This document shows, in pieces, positions 35,292 to 44,541 of a stretch of 64,000 nt of DNA (positions are counted from its first letter, which is position 1; each line of letters starts with the position of its first letter). The stretch spans positions 95,004 through 159,003 of the forward strand of contig JAKQHT010000010.1 of NCBI GenBank assembly GCA_029557895.1. The letters run 5' to 3'. A program made the position numbers and the translations under genes. The notes beneath the pieces were generated by a model that searched no databases, was not told the DNA's origin, and saw nothing but the letters and a program-made list of their open reading frames with translations. This DNA comes from Bacteroidota bacterium (GTDB taxonomy: Bacteria > Bacteroidota > Bacteroidia > Flavobacteriales > Flavobacteriaceae).

Positions 35292-36334
35292 TGAGCGAGG
35301 ACTTTCTTCCCAACGATGAGGCCTACGACGACGACCTGTACGAGCATTTTGCCTTTACCGTGGACAAAGGCCAGCAACCTTTGCGCATAGATAAGTATCT
35401 GATGAATAGAGTGGAAAATGCCACTCGGAACAAAATACAAACGGCGGCAAAAAATGGAAGCATCTACGTTAATGACGTTCAGGTAAAACAAAACTATAAG
35501 GTAAAACCCTTTGACAAGATTCGTGTCCTGTTTTCGCATCCGCCATACGAATATCTGTTGGTGCCAGAAAACATTCCTTTGGACATTGTTTACGAAGACG
35601 ACGAATTTCTGATTGTCAACAAGCCAGCCGGTATGGTTGTGCACCCCGGGCATGGCAACTATTCCGGTACACTTATCAATGCACTGACCTACCATTTTGA
35701 AAATCTCCCCAATAATTCCAGTAACCGGCCGGGACTGGTACACCGTATAGACAAAGATACCAGCGGTCTGTTGGTAATTGCCAAAACGGAAGATGCCATG
35801 GTACATCTGGCAAAACAGTTTTTTGACAAATCGAGTGAGCGAGAATATGTGGCTCTCGTTTGGGGCAACGTCGAACAGGACGAAGGTACTATCAAGGGAA
35901 ATATAGGGCGACATCCCAAAAACCGTTTACAAAATACTGTTTTTGAAGGCGATGACGCCGAAAAGGGAAAGCCGGCCATTACACATTACAAGGTTTTGGA
36001 GCGTTTGGGGTATGTCACCTTAGTGTCCTGTGTGCTCGAAACCGGACGTACGCACCAGATCCGCGTACATATGAAACACATTGGACATACACTTTTTAAT
36101 GATGAACGTTATGGTGGCGACCAAATCCTGAAAGGAACTACATTCAGCAAGTACAAGCAGTTTGTGGAAAATTGTTTCAAGATTTTGCCCCGTCAGGCAC
36201 TACACGCCAAGACCTTGGGCTTTAAACATCCCAAAACAGGAGCCGTGATGCGTTTTGATTCTGAAATCCCCCAAGATATGCAGGATTGTATCGAAAAATG
36301 GAGGAATTATGCCAGGCATCAAGGGGAAGAATAG
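35291..36334 (+). CDS. RluA/RluD family pseudouridine synthase
   Basis: A 347-residue enzyme that isomerises uridine to pseudouridine in rRNA, most likely 23S positions modified by RluD. An S4 RNA-binding domain (about 30-95, RIDKYLMNRVENATRNKIQ) precedes the catalytic domain. The signature HRIDKDTSGLLVIAKT includes catalytic Asp154, and RTHQIRVHMKHIGH lies downstream. The start ATG 35291 shares its A with the PASTA stop (TGATG). The in-frame GTG at 35288 is three bases earlier and not needed. The N-terminus is acidic and slightly longer than in E. coli RluD. Confidence 0.92.
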   Translation: MSEDFLPNDEAYDDDLYEHFAFTVDKGQQPLRIDKYLMNRVENATRNKIQTAAKNGSIYVNDVQVKQNYKVKPFDKIRVLFSHPPYEYLLVPENIPLDIVYEDDEFLIVNKPAGMVVHPGHGNYSGTLINALTYHFENLPNNSSNRPGLVHRIDKDTSGLLVIAKTEDAMVHLAKQFFDKSSEREYVALVWGNVEQDEGTIKGNIGRHPKNRLQNTVFEGDDAEKGKPAITHYKVLERLGYVTLVSCVLETGRTHQIRVHMKHIGHTLFNDERYGGDQILKGTTFSKYKQFVENCFKILPRQALHAKTLGFKHPKTGAVMRFDSEIPQDMQDCIEKWRNYARHQGEE

Positions 36335-36478
36335 CCAATGGCCAATAAAGGCTTGGGTAAGGTCCCAACACTCAATGCGCTAATGGCTTTGTGGTATAAA
36401 AAAGTAGGCAACCGTCGGTTTGGGTCAACTATAATCCCAATTTGTAAACTGCCTGCAACACATTGCTCCATACACCAA

Positions 36479-36507
36479 TTGCACCACTCAAAATATTCTT
36501 ATCTTTG
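36479..36507 (+). promoter_or_regulatory. yaaA promoter (TTG-N18-TATCTTTG)
   Basis: TTG at 36479-36481, an 18-base spacer and TATCTTTG at 36500-36507 match both Bacteroidetes promoter boxes exactly, 22 bases before the ATG. Confidence 0.75.
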
Positions 36508-36529
36508 AGAACCAGTAAACACCATACAA

Positions 36530-37288
36530 ATGAAACTCGTCATATCGCCATCTAAATCACTTGATTATGAAAGCAAAACCCCAACAACAACCGCTACCGA
36601 GGCTTGTTTTTTGAATGAGGCACAGCGTATTAATGCACTATTAAAAAAGAAATCTGCCAAAAGCCTGTCAAAGCTGATGCATATTTCCGATGCTCTGGGA
36701 CAACTCAATTACGACCGAAACCAAAATTGGCATTTGCCTTTTACGGCAAACAATGCACGGCAAGCCGTTTATGCATTTGACGGCGATGTGTACAGAGGAT
36801 TGGACGCTTATACCATTCCCAAAGAAAAAATACAGAGGTTGCAGGACACTGTCAGGATTATTTCGGGACTATATGGCTTGTTGAAACCTTTGGATCTGAT
36901 ACAGCCGTACCGATTGGAAATGGGAACAAAATTTCCTGTCGGAAAATCAAAAAATCTGTATGAATTTTGGCGCAAACATATCACAAGTTCACTTAATCAG
37001 GAACTCAAAGACGATGAACTGTTCCTGAATCTCGCCAGCAACGAATATTTTAAAGCAATAGATGTCAAAGCCTTGAAAGTACCGGTCGTACATATCGACT
37101 TTAAGGAATTTAAAAACGGGGAGTATAAAACCATAGGTATTTTTGCTAAGTTGGCAAGAGGCTTGATGGCACGATACATTATCGATACCAACGCAAATAA
37201 CCTTGATGATATCAAAGGGTTCAACTATGAAGGCTATGCGTTGAGCGAACAACTTTCCAAAAGCGATAGTTTGGTATTTACAAGGTGA
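36530..37288 (+). CDS. yaaA: YaaA family peroxide-stress protein
   Basis: A 252-residue DUF328/UPF0246 protein. In E. coli YaaA lowers free intracellular iron and limits DNA damage under hydrogen peroxide stress. Family segments are present: MKLVISPSKSLDYE at the start, ALGQLNYDRNQNWH, AFDGDVYRGLDAYTIPKEKI, SGLYGLLKPLDLIQPYRLEM and FAKLARGLMARYII. Length matches the family. The gene stands alone behind a good promoter. Confidence 0.93.
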   Translation: MKLVISPSKSLDYESKTPTTTATEACFLNEAQRINALLKKKSAKSLSKLMHISDALGQLNYDRNQNWHLPFTANNARQAVYAFDGDVYRGLDAYTIPKEKIQRLQDTVRIISGLYGLLKPLDLIQPYRLEMGTKFPVGKSKNLYEFWRKHITSSLNQELKDDELFLNLASNEYFKAIDVKALKVPVVHIDFKEFKNGEYKTIGIFAKLARGLMARYIIDTNANNLDDIKGFNYEGYALSEQLSKSDSLVFTR

Positions 37289-37476
37289 TATTTAAGTGAT
37301 TATATATCGTCAACCCTATCGCAACTTGAAGATTTTTTAAACACTGAAGAAGCTGTTGCCAATGATAAAAAAACGCTATTTAACGTATATCAAATTGTTT
37401 GTGCCTGTGCAAGTTTGGAGCAATCCAGGAACCACCAAAACCCAGTCCATTGTCATAAATGTAAATAGCAATCACA

Positions 37477-38238
37477 ATGCAATTATTTAAAAAAGGGCGA
37501 AAAATAGATTTTATAGTTGGGGGAACCCAAAAGGGAGGTACTACTGCCTTGGATTATTACTTGCGCAGGCACCCTCAAATAGGAATGGCAGACCGTAAAG
37601 AGCTGCATTTTTTCGATAATGAACGCATTTTTTCCAAACCAAAAGTTCGATATTCTGAATATGAAAAGAAATTTAATTTTAAATCCCAAAAAAAAATTTA
37701 TGGTGAAGCCACTCCTATTTATTTTTATTGGGAGCCCTGTTGTAAACGCATATGGGAATACAATCCAGAGATTAAATTGATTTTTATACTCCGCAATCCT
37801 ATATCCAGGGCTTTTTCGCATTGGAACATGGAATTTGACAGAAATTATGACAGTGAGACCTTTAGTAATGCTATTGTAAATGAATCAGAACGTGTAAAAG
37901 AGTCATTGCCGCTACAGCACAGGGTGTATTCCTATATTGATAGAGGTTTGTATTTTGAACAGATTAAACGGTATAAAAGTTATTTTCCCGATAAACAATT
38001 GCTGTTTATAAAATATGAGGAGTTCAAAACAGAACAGGAAAAAACCCTTTTTGACATATTCAAGTTTTTAGGGGTCAATCCAGATGAATTTACTTTTGAA
38101 CATAAAACGATACATGAAAGGGAAAAACACTCCAATATTTCTAATGAAGACAAAAAATTTCTGATTAGTAGATTTAAAAATGAAATCAAAAAAGTTGAGG
38201 AAATATTGGGATGGGACTGTAGTGATTGGCTCGAATGA
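37477..38238 (+). CDS. Sulfotransferase (PAPS-dependent)
   Basis: A 253-residue sulfotransferase of the heparan/NDST-like class. It has a 5'-phosphosulfate-binding loop, GGTQKGGTTALDYYLRRHP (residues about 15-33), and a 3'-phosphate motif, LIFILRNPISRAFSHWNMEF. These are the two PAPS contacts of the fold. The C-terminal half has FIKYEEFKTEQEKTLFDIF, also typical. No signal peptide, so it acts in the cytoplasm on a glycan, lipid or small molecule. No PAPS-synthesis or glycosyltransferase genes lie beside it, so the acceptor is unknown. Its codons are more AT-rich than yaaA, which may reflect acquisition. Confidence 0.85.
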   Translation: MQLFKKGRKIDFIVGGTQKGGTTALDYYLRRHPQIGMADRKELHFFDNERIFSKPKVRYSEYEKKFNFKSQKKIYGEATPIYFYWEPCCKRIWEYNPEIKLIFILRNPISRAFSHWNMEFDRNYDSETFSNAIVNESERVKESLPLQHRVYSYIDRGLYFEQIKRYKSYFPDKQLLFIKYEEFKTEQEKTLFDIFKFLGVNPDEFTFEHKTIHEREKHSNISNEDKKFLISRFKNEIKKVEEILGWDCSDWLE

Positions 38239-38399
38239 AAACGCGCACCCACACCATGAAGTATTTATCTTCGTCGTAATTGCTTAAGCAAAATGCTGTA
38301 ATACAATATTTTAAATAAGTGTTTGTATTCCGATATGATTTGTGGTAAAACTATTACGGGATTAAAATACCATTCTCTGCTTTTTTATGCACAGCCATT

Positions 38400-38963
38400 T
38401 TAAACCTCAATAAAACAACGAAAACCCCTGGCACCATAATACGATTCGGCACCGTTGTGGTAGATAAACACCCTTCCAAATCGACGGTCGCCAAAGATGG
38501 CTCCTCCCAGTGCACGGATTTCCGGTGGCGTACACAACCAACTGGACGTCTTGATGTCGAAAGTCCCAAGAGTTTGCAAGGTTTGGTATTGGGTTTCGGT
38601 GAGCAGTTTGCAACCCATCTCAATTGCCATTGCTACAGCACTGTCTTTGGGTTTGTGCAGTTTTCGCGATTCTAATGCCTCCATGTCATAGCACAGGCTC
38701 CTCCGCCCGGTCGGGCTTTCTGGAGAACAATCAAAAAAGTGATAAGTTCCGGTGGTAGGGGTTTGGCCAACAACATCTGGCTCGCCACCACTTTGTTCCA
38801 TTTGGTAGAGCGAGCACAGTTTTTCGGGCTGGCTTCGGAGTTTTTCTTCAACGTTTGTCCATTGTATGTTTTCATGCCGTGCCCTATGGGTCTCAAAACG
38901 GGTTTTTAAGATGCTGATGAGCGTGTCCTTCGCTTCTTGAGAAAGGTTTTTTTGCTTTGCCAT
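38400..38963 (-). CDS. DUF4256 family protein
   Basis: A 187-residue cytoplasmic protein. It contains GEPDVVGQTPTTGTYHFFDC, SPTGRRSLCYDMEALESRK and GAIFGDRRFGRVFIYHNGAE, which I recognise as the DUF4256 family, found scattered in Bacteroidetes and Firmicutes. The function is unknown. There is no signal peptide or membrane segment. It is transcribed alone, convergent with the sulfotransferase and divergent from the antiporter. Confidence 0.8.
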   Translation of the reverse strand: MAKQKNLSQEAKDTLISILKTRFETHRARHENIQWTNVEEKLRSQPEKLCSLYQMEQSGGEPDVVGQTPTTGTYHFFDCSPESPTGRRSLCYDMEALESRKLHKPKDSAVAMAIEMGCKLLTETQYQTLQTLGTFDIKTSSWLCTPPEIRALGGAIFGDRRFGRVFIYHNGAESYYGARGFRCFIEV

Positions 38964-39198
38964 TCTATGAAATGATTGTCACTTGCAAGTTACTGAAAAA
39001 ACGCTATAGTTAGTTTTTTTCTCATTCCTATCAACAAAGAGTGTTTGAGAGCAAGCGAAGTGATCACTTTGATCTTTTTGTCAATCTTGACGGGTTCGTT
39101 GGTTTCTCTCTTTTGCCTTTTTATTTTATTCCACATGGTTGGTTGACCAAATTCTGAAGCCGGCCAAAATAATAAAACATCGAAACACATTTTTTTGC

Positions 39199-39206
39199 TA
39201 TTTTTG
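39199..39206 (+). promoter_or_regulatory. Antiporter -7 element TATTTTTG
   Basis: An exact TAnnTTTG match 29 bases before the ATG at 39236. No TTG at standard spacing. Confidence 0.45.
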
Positions 39207-39235
39207 CTGATATTTTCACATCGCTTTTTTACTAT

Positions 39236-40696
39236 ATGAACATCACCATAGAGAACATTTTGCTAATAGGCTCCTTGCTTTTGCTCTTGAGCATCGTATT
39301 GGCAAAAAGGGCTTTTAGGTTTGGCGTTCCCACGCTCTTGTTGTTTTTGGTAGTTGGGATGTTGGCAGGTTCAGAAGGTATTCTCGGGATTCATTTTGAC
39401 GACCCAAAACTGGCACAGTTCATAGGGGTTGTGTCGTTGAGTTTCATCATGTTTTCGGGTGGTCTGGACACTGATTGGAAGAGTGTAAAACCGATAATGG
39501 GGCAAGGGTTGATGCTTTCGACCTTGGGGGTTTTGCTCACGGCGGTAGCCCTTGGTACCTTTGTATGGTTTGTGACGGATTTTACCATTTATGAAAGCAT
39601 GTTGTTGGGCTCGATAGTTTCATCTACAGATGCTGCAGCTGTTTTTTCCATTTTGAGATCCAAAAACTTGGCGCTCAAAACCAATCTTCGACCTACGCTA
39701 GAGTTTGAGAGCGGAAGTAACGACCCGATGGCCTACGTACTTACCATTTCGTTTCTTACCTTGGTCATCAACCAGGACCAAAGTTTGGTTTCGATTGTTC
39801 CTATATTTTTGAAGCAAATGATCATTGGCGGGATAGCTGGCTTTGCCTTTGGGTGGTTTAGCAAGTATTTTATCAATAAAATAAATCTCGATTTTGAAGG
39901 TTTATACCCGATATTGGTCATCGCACTAATGTTTGCTACTTTTTCAGCAACGGATTTTATTGGTGGCAACGGGTTTTTGGCCCTCTATATTTGTGCCGTT
40001 TATCTTGGAAACCAAGATTTGATACATAAATATACAATCCTCAAAATGTTTGACGGGTTGGCGTGGCTCATGCAGATTATCCTGTTCCTTACACTGGGCC
40101 TGCTTGTTTTTCCGAGTGAGGTTTGGGCGGTAACGGGTATAGGCATGCTCATTTCTCTGGCTTTGATCTTTTTGGCGCGTCCCATAGGTGTGTTTTTGAG
40201 CCTGTTGCCCTTTAAGATGAAGTTGCGTCGTCGGTTCTACATATCATGGGTGGGCTTGCGCGGTGCCGTCCCGATTGTGTTTGCTACGTATCCACTTTTG
40301 GCAGGAATCGAAAAAGCCAACATGATTTTCAATATCGTATTTTTTATATCGGTAACGTCGGTTATCTTGCAAGGCACAACGCTTTCGGTTGTCGCAAAAT
40401 GGCTGCATGTTGCACTTCCGCAGAAGGTAAAGCGCATTCAGGAAAACGAACGCTATATCTTGGATTTGCCAAAATCTGTCATGAAAGAGATAGTTGTGTC
40501 GCCCCAAGGTTTTGCCCCGGGCAAGCGTATTGTCGATTTGCGCTTCCCGCAATCTGCCTTTATCGTTATGATAAAGCGCGACGGAAAATTTGTGCGACCT
40601 GGTGGTTCAACGATAATTGAGGGTAATGATACCTTGGTAGTCCTGCTCGATAACGAAGAAAGCCTGGAGAAAGTAAACGAAGTATTGCTTGCGTAA
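39236..40696 (+). CDS. Potassium/proton antiporter (NhaP2/CvrA type)
   Basis: A 486-residue CPA1-family antiporter that likely exports K+ (or Na+) in exchange for protons across the inner membrane. About twelve transmembrane helices fill residues 5-385. These include the ion-site region GSIVSSTDAAAVFSILRSKN followed by ESGSNDPMAY and, later, SWVGLRGAVPIVFATYPLL, hallmark CPA1 motifs. A C-terminal RCK_C (TrkA_C) domain (about 400-486) suggests ligand control. The two tail domains of E. coli CvrA are replaced by a single one here. Transcribed alone. Confidence 0.9.
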   Translation: MNITIENILLIGSLLLLLSIVLAKRAFRFGVPTLLLFLVVGMLAGSEGILGIHFDDPKLAQFIGVVSLSFIMFSGGLDTDWKSVKPIMGQGLMLSTLGVLLTAVALGTFVWFVTDFTIYESMLLGSIVSSTDAAAVFSILRSKNLALKTNLRPTLEFESGSNDPMAYVLTISFLTLVINQDQSLVSIVPIFLKQMIIGGIAGFAFGWFSKYFINKINLDFEGLYPILVIALMFATFSATDFIGGNGFLALYICAVYLGNQDLIHKYTILKMFDGLAWLMQIILFLTLGLLVFPSEVWAVTGIGMLISLALIFLARPIGVFLSLLPFKMKLRRRFYISWVGLRGAVPIVFATYPLLAGIEKANMIFNIVFFISVTSVILQGTTLSVVAKWLHVALPQKVKRIQENERYILDLPKSVMKEIVVSPQGFAPGKRIVDLRFPQSAFIVMIKRDGKFVRPGGSTIIEGNDTLVVLLDNEESLEKVNEVLLA

Positions 40697-40769
40697 TACT
40701 TTGTATTGAGCGTATCGACGCAAATGTGTCTCTATGTGCCCGTTTTCTATGGGTTTTGATAATAAACGG

Positions 40770-41192
40770 TCACAGTTTTATATTGTCGTTTTCGTCAAAT
40801 TCCCAAAATGGATTGTAAGCTACTTCAAACAAATACCCGTCCAAATCTTTGAAGTAGCCACTGTAACCGCCCCAATAAACTTTTTGTGCCGGCCGTACAA
40901 TAGTGCCGCCAAGTTTTGCCACTTGTTCCAAAATTGTATCAACTTCTTGTTCGGTCTTGGCATTGTATGAGATGGTCAGCCCCGAAAATGTGGTTGGCTG
41001 GTATGCCAATGTTACGTCCTCGGCAAGTTCGTGCCTTGGATGCAGGGCAAGGATTATCCCGCCCAGATCGAACAGGGCAAGACCTGTTAGGCTTTTGTCC
41101 GATTTTTTCCAGCCAAGACCTTTTTCGTAAAAGTTGAGCGATTTATCAAAATTATCGGTTCCGAGTGTTATCAAATTTAATTTTTGTCGCAT
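40770..41192 (-). CDS. VOC family protein (glyoxalase-like)
   Basis: A 140-residue vicinal-oxygen-chelate protein with two beta-alpha-beta-beta-beta modules: LNLITLGTDNFDKSLNFYEK in the first, and GGTIVRPAQKVYWGGYSGYFKDLDGYLFEV in the second (positions about 92-124). The glyoxalase I metal-ligand pattern is incomplete: the first His is replaced (LNLIT). It may instead be a binding or resistance-type VOC protein. Transcribed alone from a -7 box about 65 bases upstream. Confidence 0.82.
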   Translation of the reverse strand: MRQKLNLITLGTDNFDKSLNFYEKGLGWKKSDKSLTGLALFDLGGIILALHPRHELAEDVTLAYQPTTFSGLTISYNAKTEQEVDTILEQVAKLGGTIVRPAQKVYWGGYSGYFKDLDGYLFEVAYNPFWEFDENDNIKL

Positions 41193-41258
41193 GGTTTCGA
41201 GCTTTTTTTAATGGGAAACAAAGGGTTCGGCATTTTTTTAATGTGTTCATGCCAAATC

Positions 41259-41266
41259 CAAAGATA
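41259..41266 (-). promoter_or_regulatory. VOC-gene -7 element TATCTTTG
   Basis: An exact TAnnTTTG match on the minus strand, 66 bases upstream of the VOC start. No TTG at the expected spacing. Confidence 0.5.
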
Positions 41267-41404
41267 GTGAATTGCATTGGATTTTTTTGTAATAAATTGG
41301 ACCATAACCTGTCCGCTTGGGAAGATTGCATCAAGCTTGCAGATTTTCATAACTTGGTTTATAATTATTGTGCTGTTTTACCGTTATGGCAATGTAATTC
41401 CTGC

Positions 41405-41412
41405 TATTTTTG
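41405..41412 (+). promoter_or_regulatory. TPR-gene -7 element TATTTTTG
   Basis: An exact TAnnTTTG match 24 bases before the ATG at 41437, without a clear -33 TTG. Confidence 0.5.
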
Positions 41413-41436
41413 GCGCGTCAATCTAAAAAATAATTC

Positions 41437-44400
41437 ATGTCCCTCAAAAAAATCACTTTACTGCTGGCGTTTATCGTTCATTGCAATTATGGGTCTGCGC
41501 AACTTTCTGCCACCTATACCAATGATTTGGTTGTGTACCAAAAAGCGCTCACGCTCTACGATAACAAGCAGTACCAAGCCGCACAATATCTGTTTGATAA
41601 AATCATGGACAGTACAGAAGACGGGCAGCTCAAAAGCGATTGTGCCTATTATTATGCCAATTGCGCCGTGCGCCTCAACCAGCTCAACGCTGACGGTCTT
41701 ATTGAAAACTTTGTGGAAACCTACCCGACATCTACCAAAAAAAATACAGCTTTTGTAGATGTTGCCGACTATTATTTTGAAAATGGGCAATATGCTTATG
41801 CCCGAAAATGGTACGAAAAGGTTGATGAAGGCAATATATCCCGGACCGAGCTCGACAAGTTCTCGTTCAACTATGGCTATTCCCTTTACACCACAAAGGA
41901 TGAAACCGGTGCTCAAAAATATTTCAACCGTGTCATAAACTCCCAAGAGTATGGATCTCAAGCCAAGTATTATCTCGGTTACATGGCTTACCAAGGCGAT
42001 GATTACAACAGGGCCAATGAATATTTTGACCAAGTGCGCAATAGCGAAAAATATGCCGAAAAACTCTCTTACTACCAGGCAGATTTAAATTTTAAACTCG
42101 GCAATTTTGAAAAAGCCATTGCCATGGCAAAAGAGCAGTTGCCCAAAAGCACGCCTGCCGAACAATCGGAACTCAACAAAATTATCGGCGAAAGCCTTTT
42201 CAATCTTCAAAAATATGACGAAGCCATTCCGTATCTAAATAAATATAAAGGAAAAGCCGGCAAGTGGAACAACACCGATTATTATCAGTTGGGCTATGCC
42301 CATTACAAACAAAACGATTTTGAAGCTGCCATTGCAGAGTTCAACAAAATTGTGGGCGGCAATAACAGCGTAGCGCAAAATGCCTACTACCATTTGGGCG
42401 AAAGTTACATCAATCTTGACAAAAAGCAGGAAGCCCTGAACGCCTTTCGCAATGCTTCGCAAATGGATTTTGACCTTAAGATTCAAGAAGATGCGTGGCT
42501 CAACTATGCCAAAATCAGTTATGAAATCGGTAATCCCTATCAGTCTGTCCCGCAGGTGCTAACAGGCTATTTGACCAAGTATCCCAAAACCGCCTATCGA
42601 GAGGAAATCGAGACACTTTTGATTGATTCATATATCACTTCAAAAAATTATGGTGAAGCTTTGAAACTACTTGAAGGAAAAACAGGCTTTGAAAATAAAG
42701 TGGCTTATCAAAAAGTGACCTTTTACCGTGGTATCGAGATTTTTGTTGAAGGTAATTATCCCGAGTCAAAAAAAATGTTCGTAAAATCCTTGAAAGAACC
42801 CCGTGATGCAAAGTTCACGGCCCGCGCCACTTTTTGGAAAGCAGAGTGCGACTACAATCTTGGAGACTACGCAGAAGCTTTGATAGGATATAGGCAGTTC
42901 CAACAGCAAGCAGAGGGAACTACCACTCCGGAATATACCAATTTGGAATACAATTTGGCCTATACATATTTCAAGCAGAAAAATTATGTCAAGGCCACCG
43001 AGTTGTTTAAAAATTTTATAGCAAACCATACAGAAGACAAACTCCGCCTCAACGATGCTTATTTGAGGTTGGGCGATGGCCACTTTGTGTCAAGCGATTA
43101 CCAAGAGGCGATTGTCGCATACGAAAAAGCCATGGCTATGGGCGAAATCGAGACCGATTATGCTGCTTTCCAAAAAACGATGTGTCACGGATACCTCGGT
43201 AAAGACAATCGAAAAACACAAGAATTGGTTGACTTTATCGACCGTTATCCAAAGTCTTCTTTGCGGGATGATGCCATGTACGAATTGGGCAATACCTACG
43301 TAAAGGCAAATCAGGACGACAAAGCCTTGGCGACCTATGATAGGCTTAACAACGAGTACAAAACCAGTGTGTTTGTCCCAAAATCATTGTTGCGACAAGG
43401 CCTCGTACATTATAACGCTGGTCAAAATGATGCGGCGTTGGTCAAATTCAAAAAAACGGCAAAGGATTACCCGGGCTCAGAAGAGGCCATGCAGGCTGTC
43501 AGCACTGCCCGATTGATTTATATTGATTTGGGTCGCGTGGACGACTATGCTGCTTGGGTGAAAACCCTTGACTATGTCAACGTGACCGACGCCGAACTTG
43601 ACAACACAAGCTATCTTGCGGCAGAAAAGCAATATTTGGACGGAAATACCGACGGGGCTATCAAACAATTTAACCGATATTTGAACGATTTCCCGAATGG
43701 AACCCACGCACTAAAAGCCCATTTTTACCTTGCAGAGTCTTATTCGAAAAAAAACCTGCCGGAAAATGCCCAAGCGCATTACCAATATGTGAGCAATCGT
43801 CCCAAGGGCGAATACACAGAACAATCGTTGGTTAAATTGTCCGAAATCTATCTCAACACTTCACAATGGAACAAGGTTTTGCCTATTTTAAAGCGCCTTG
43901 AGACTGAAGCAGACTATCCGCAGAATATCCTTTATGCACAATCGAACATAATGAACGCATATTATCAATTGGAAAATTACCAAGATGCCGAAGCGTATGC
44001 CGAAAAAGTGCTTTTGAGTTCCAAATTGGATAACAAAGTAATAAGCGATGCAAAAGTCATCGTGGCCCGTTCTGCTGTTAAAACAGGCAACGAAGAAAAA
44101 GCAAAGACTGCTTATGCCGAAGTGGAAAAGATTGCAACGGGCGCTCTGGCTGCAGAAGCACTTTTCTACAACGGCTATTTTAAGAACAAAGAAGGCAAGT
44201 ATGAAGCTTCAAATACCGTCATACAGAAGTTGGCCAAGGATTTTTCTGGATATAAGTATTATAGTGCCAAAGGTTTGGTGGTCATGGCAAAGAACTATTA
44301 TGCCTTGAAAGATGCATTTCAGGCAACTTATATTTTGGAAAGCGTCATAGACAACTTTACCGAATTTGAAGATGTGGTTGAACAAGCCAGAACCGAACTT

Positions 44401-44457
44401 AACCAAATAAAAACAGAAGAAGCAAAGACCAATTCATCAATCATAACAGGAGATTAA
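41437..44457 (+). CDS. Large exported tetratricopeptide-repeat protein
   Basis: A 1006-residue protein with a signal peptide (MSLKKITLLLAFIVHCNYGSAQ) followed almost entirely by TPR units to about residue 980. Examples are KALTLYDNKQYQAAQYLFD, AYYHLGESYINLDKKQEALN and ELGNTYVKANQDDKALATYD. Without a lipobox or membrane helix it is expected in the periplasm, forming a long superhelix that could bridge envelope layers or hold several partners. The following gene (84 bases on) encodes an outer membrane barrel, so the two may form a complex. No closer characterised homologue is recognised. Confidence 0.85.
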   Translation: MSLKKITLLLAFIVHCNYGSAQLSATYTNDLVVYQKALTLYDNKQYQAAQYLFDKIMDSTEDGQLKSDCAYYYANCAVRLNQLNADGLIENFVETYPTSTKKNTAFVDVADYYFENGQYAYARKWYEKVDEGNISRTELDKFSFNYGYSLYTTKDETGAQKYFNRVINSQEYGSQAKYYLGYMAYQGDDYNRANEYFDQVRNSEKYAEKLSYYQADLNFKLGNFEKAIAMAKEQLPKSTPAEQSELNKIIGESLFNLQKYDEAIPYLNKYKGKAGKWNNTDYYQLGYAHYKQNDFEAAIAEFNKIVGGNNSVAQNAYYHLGESYINLDKKQEALNAFRNASQMDFDLKIQEDAWLNYAKISYEIGNPYQSVPQVLTGYLTKYPKTAYREEIETLLIDSYITSKNYGEALKLLEGKTGFENKVAYQKVTFYRGIEIFVEGNYPESKKMFVKSLKEPRDAKFTARATFWKAECDYNLGDYAEALIGYRQFQQQAEGTTTPEYTNLEYNLAYTYFKQKNYVKATELFKNFIANHTEDKLRLNDAYLRLGDGHFVSSDYQEAIVAYEKAMAMGEIETDYAAFQKTMCHGYLGKDNRKTQELVDFIDRYPKSSLRDDAMYELGNTYVKANQDDKALATYDRLNNEYKTSVFVPKSLLRQGLVHYNAGQNDAALVKFKKTAKDYPGSEEAMQAVSTARLIYIDLGRVDDYAAWVKTLDYVNVTDAELDNTSYLAAEKQYLDGNTDGAIKQFNRYLNDFPNGTHALKAHFYLAESYSKKNLPENAQAHYQYVSNRPKGEYTEQSLVKLSEIYLNTSQWNKVLPILKRLETEADYPQNILYAQSNIMNAYYQLENYQDAEAYAEKVLLSSKLDNKVISDAKVIVARSAVKTGNEEKAKTAYAEVEKIATGALAAEALFYNGYFKNKEGKYEASNTVIQKLAKDFSGYKYYSAKGLVVMAKNYYALKDAFQATYILESVIDNFTEFEDVVEQARTELNQIKTEEAKTNSSIITGD

Positions 44458-44541
44458 AATGCAACCATCGGAATGTTTGCCTGTCGGTTGACAAGCTTTT
44501 GATCCTTTGGAATTTAATTTTTTGGAATTTTTAATACAACC

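Noticed and set aside
35153..35914. 253-codon open frame antisense to the PASTA and RluD-like genes
   Set aside because: Covers two well-supported genes on the other strand and shows no family motif.
38990..39190. 66-codon minus-strand frame between the DUF4256 and antiporter genes
   Set aside because: No family, no plausible start signal, and it overlaps the antiporter promoter region.
41437..44457. Internal DNA periodicity of the TPR gene considered as a repeat array
   Set aside because: The periodicity reflects protein-level TPR units; the DNA copies are too diverged for a true repeat array.
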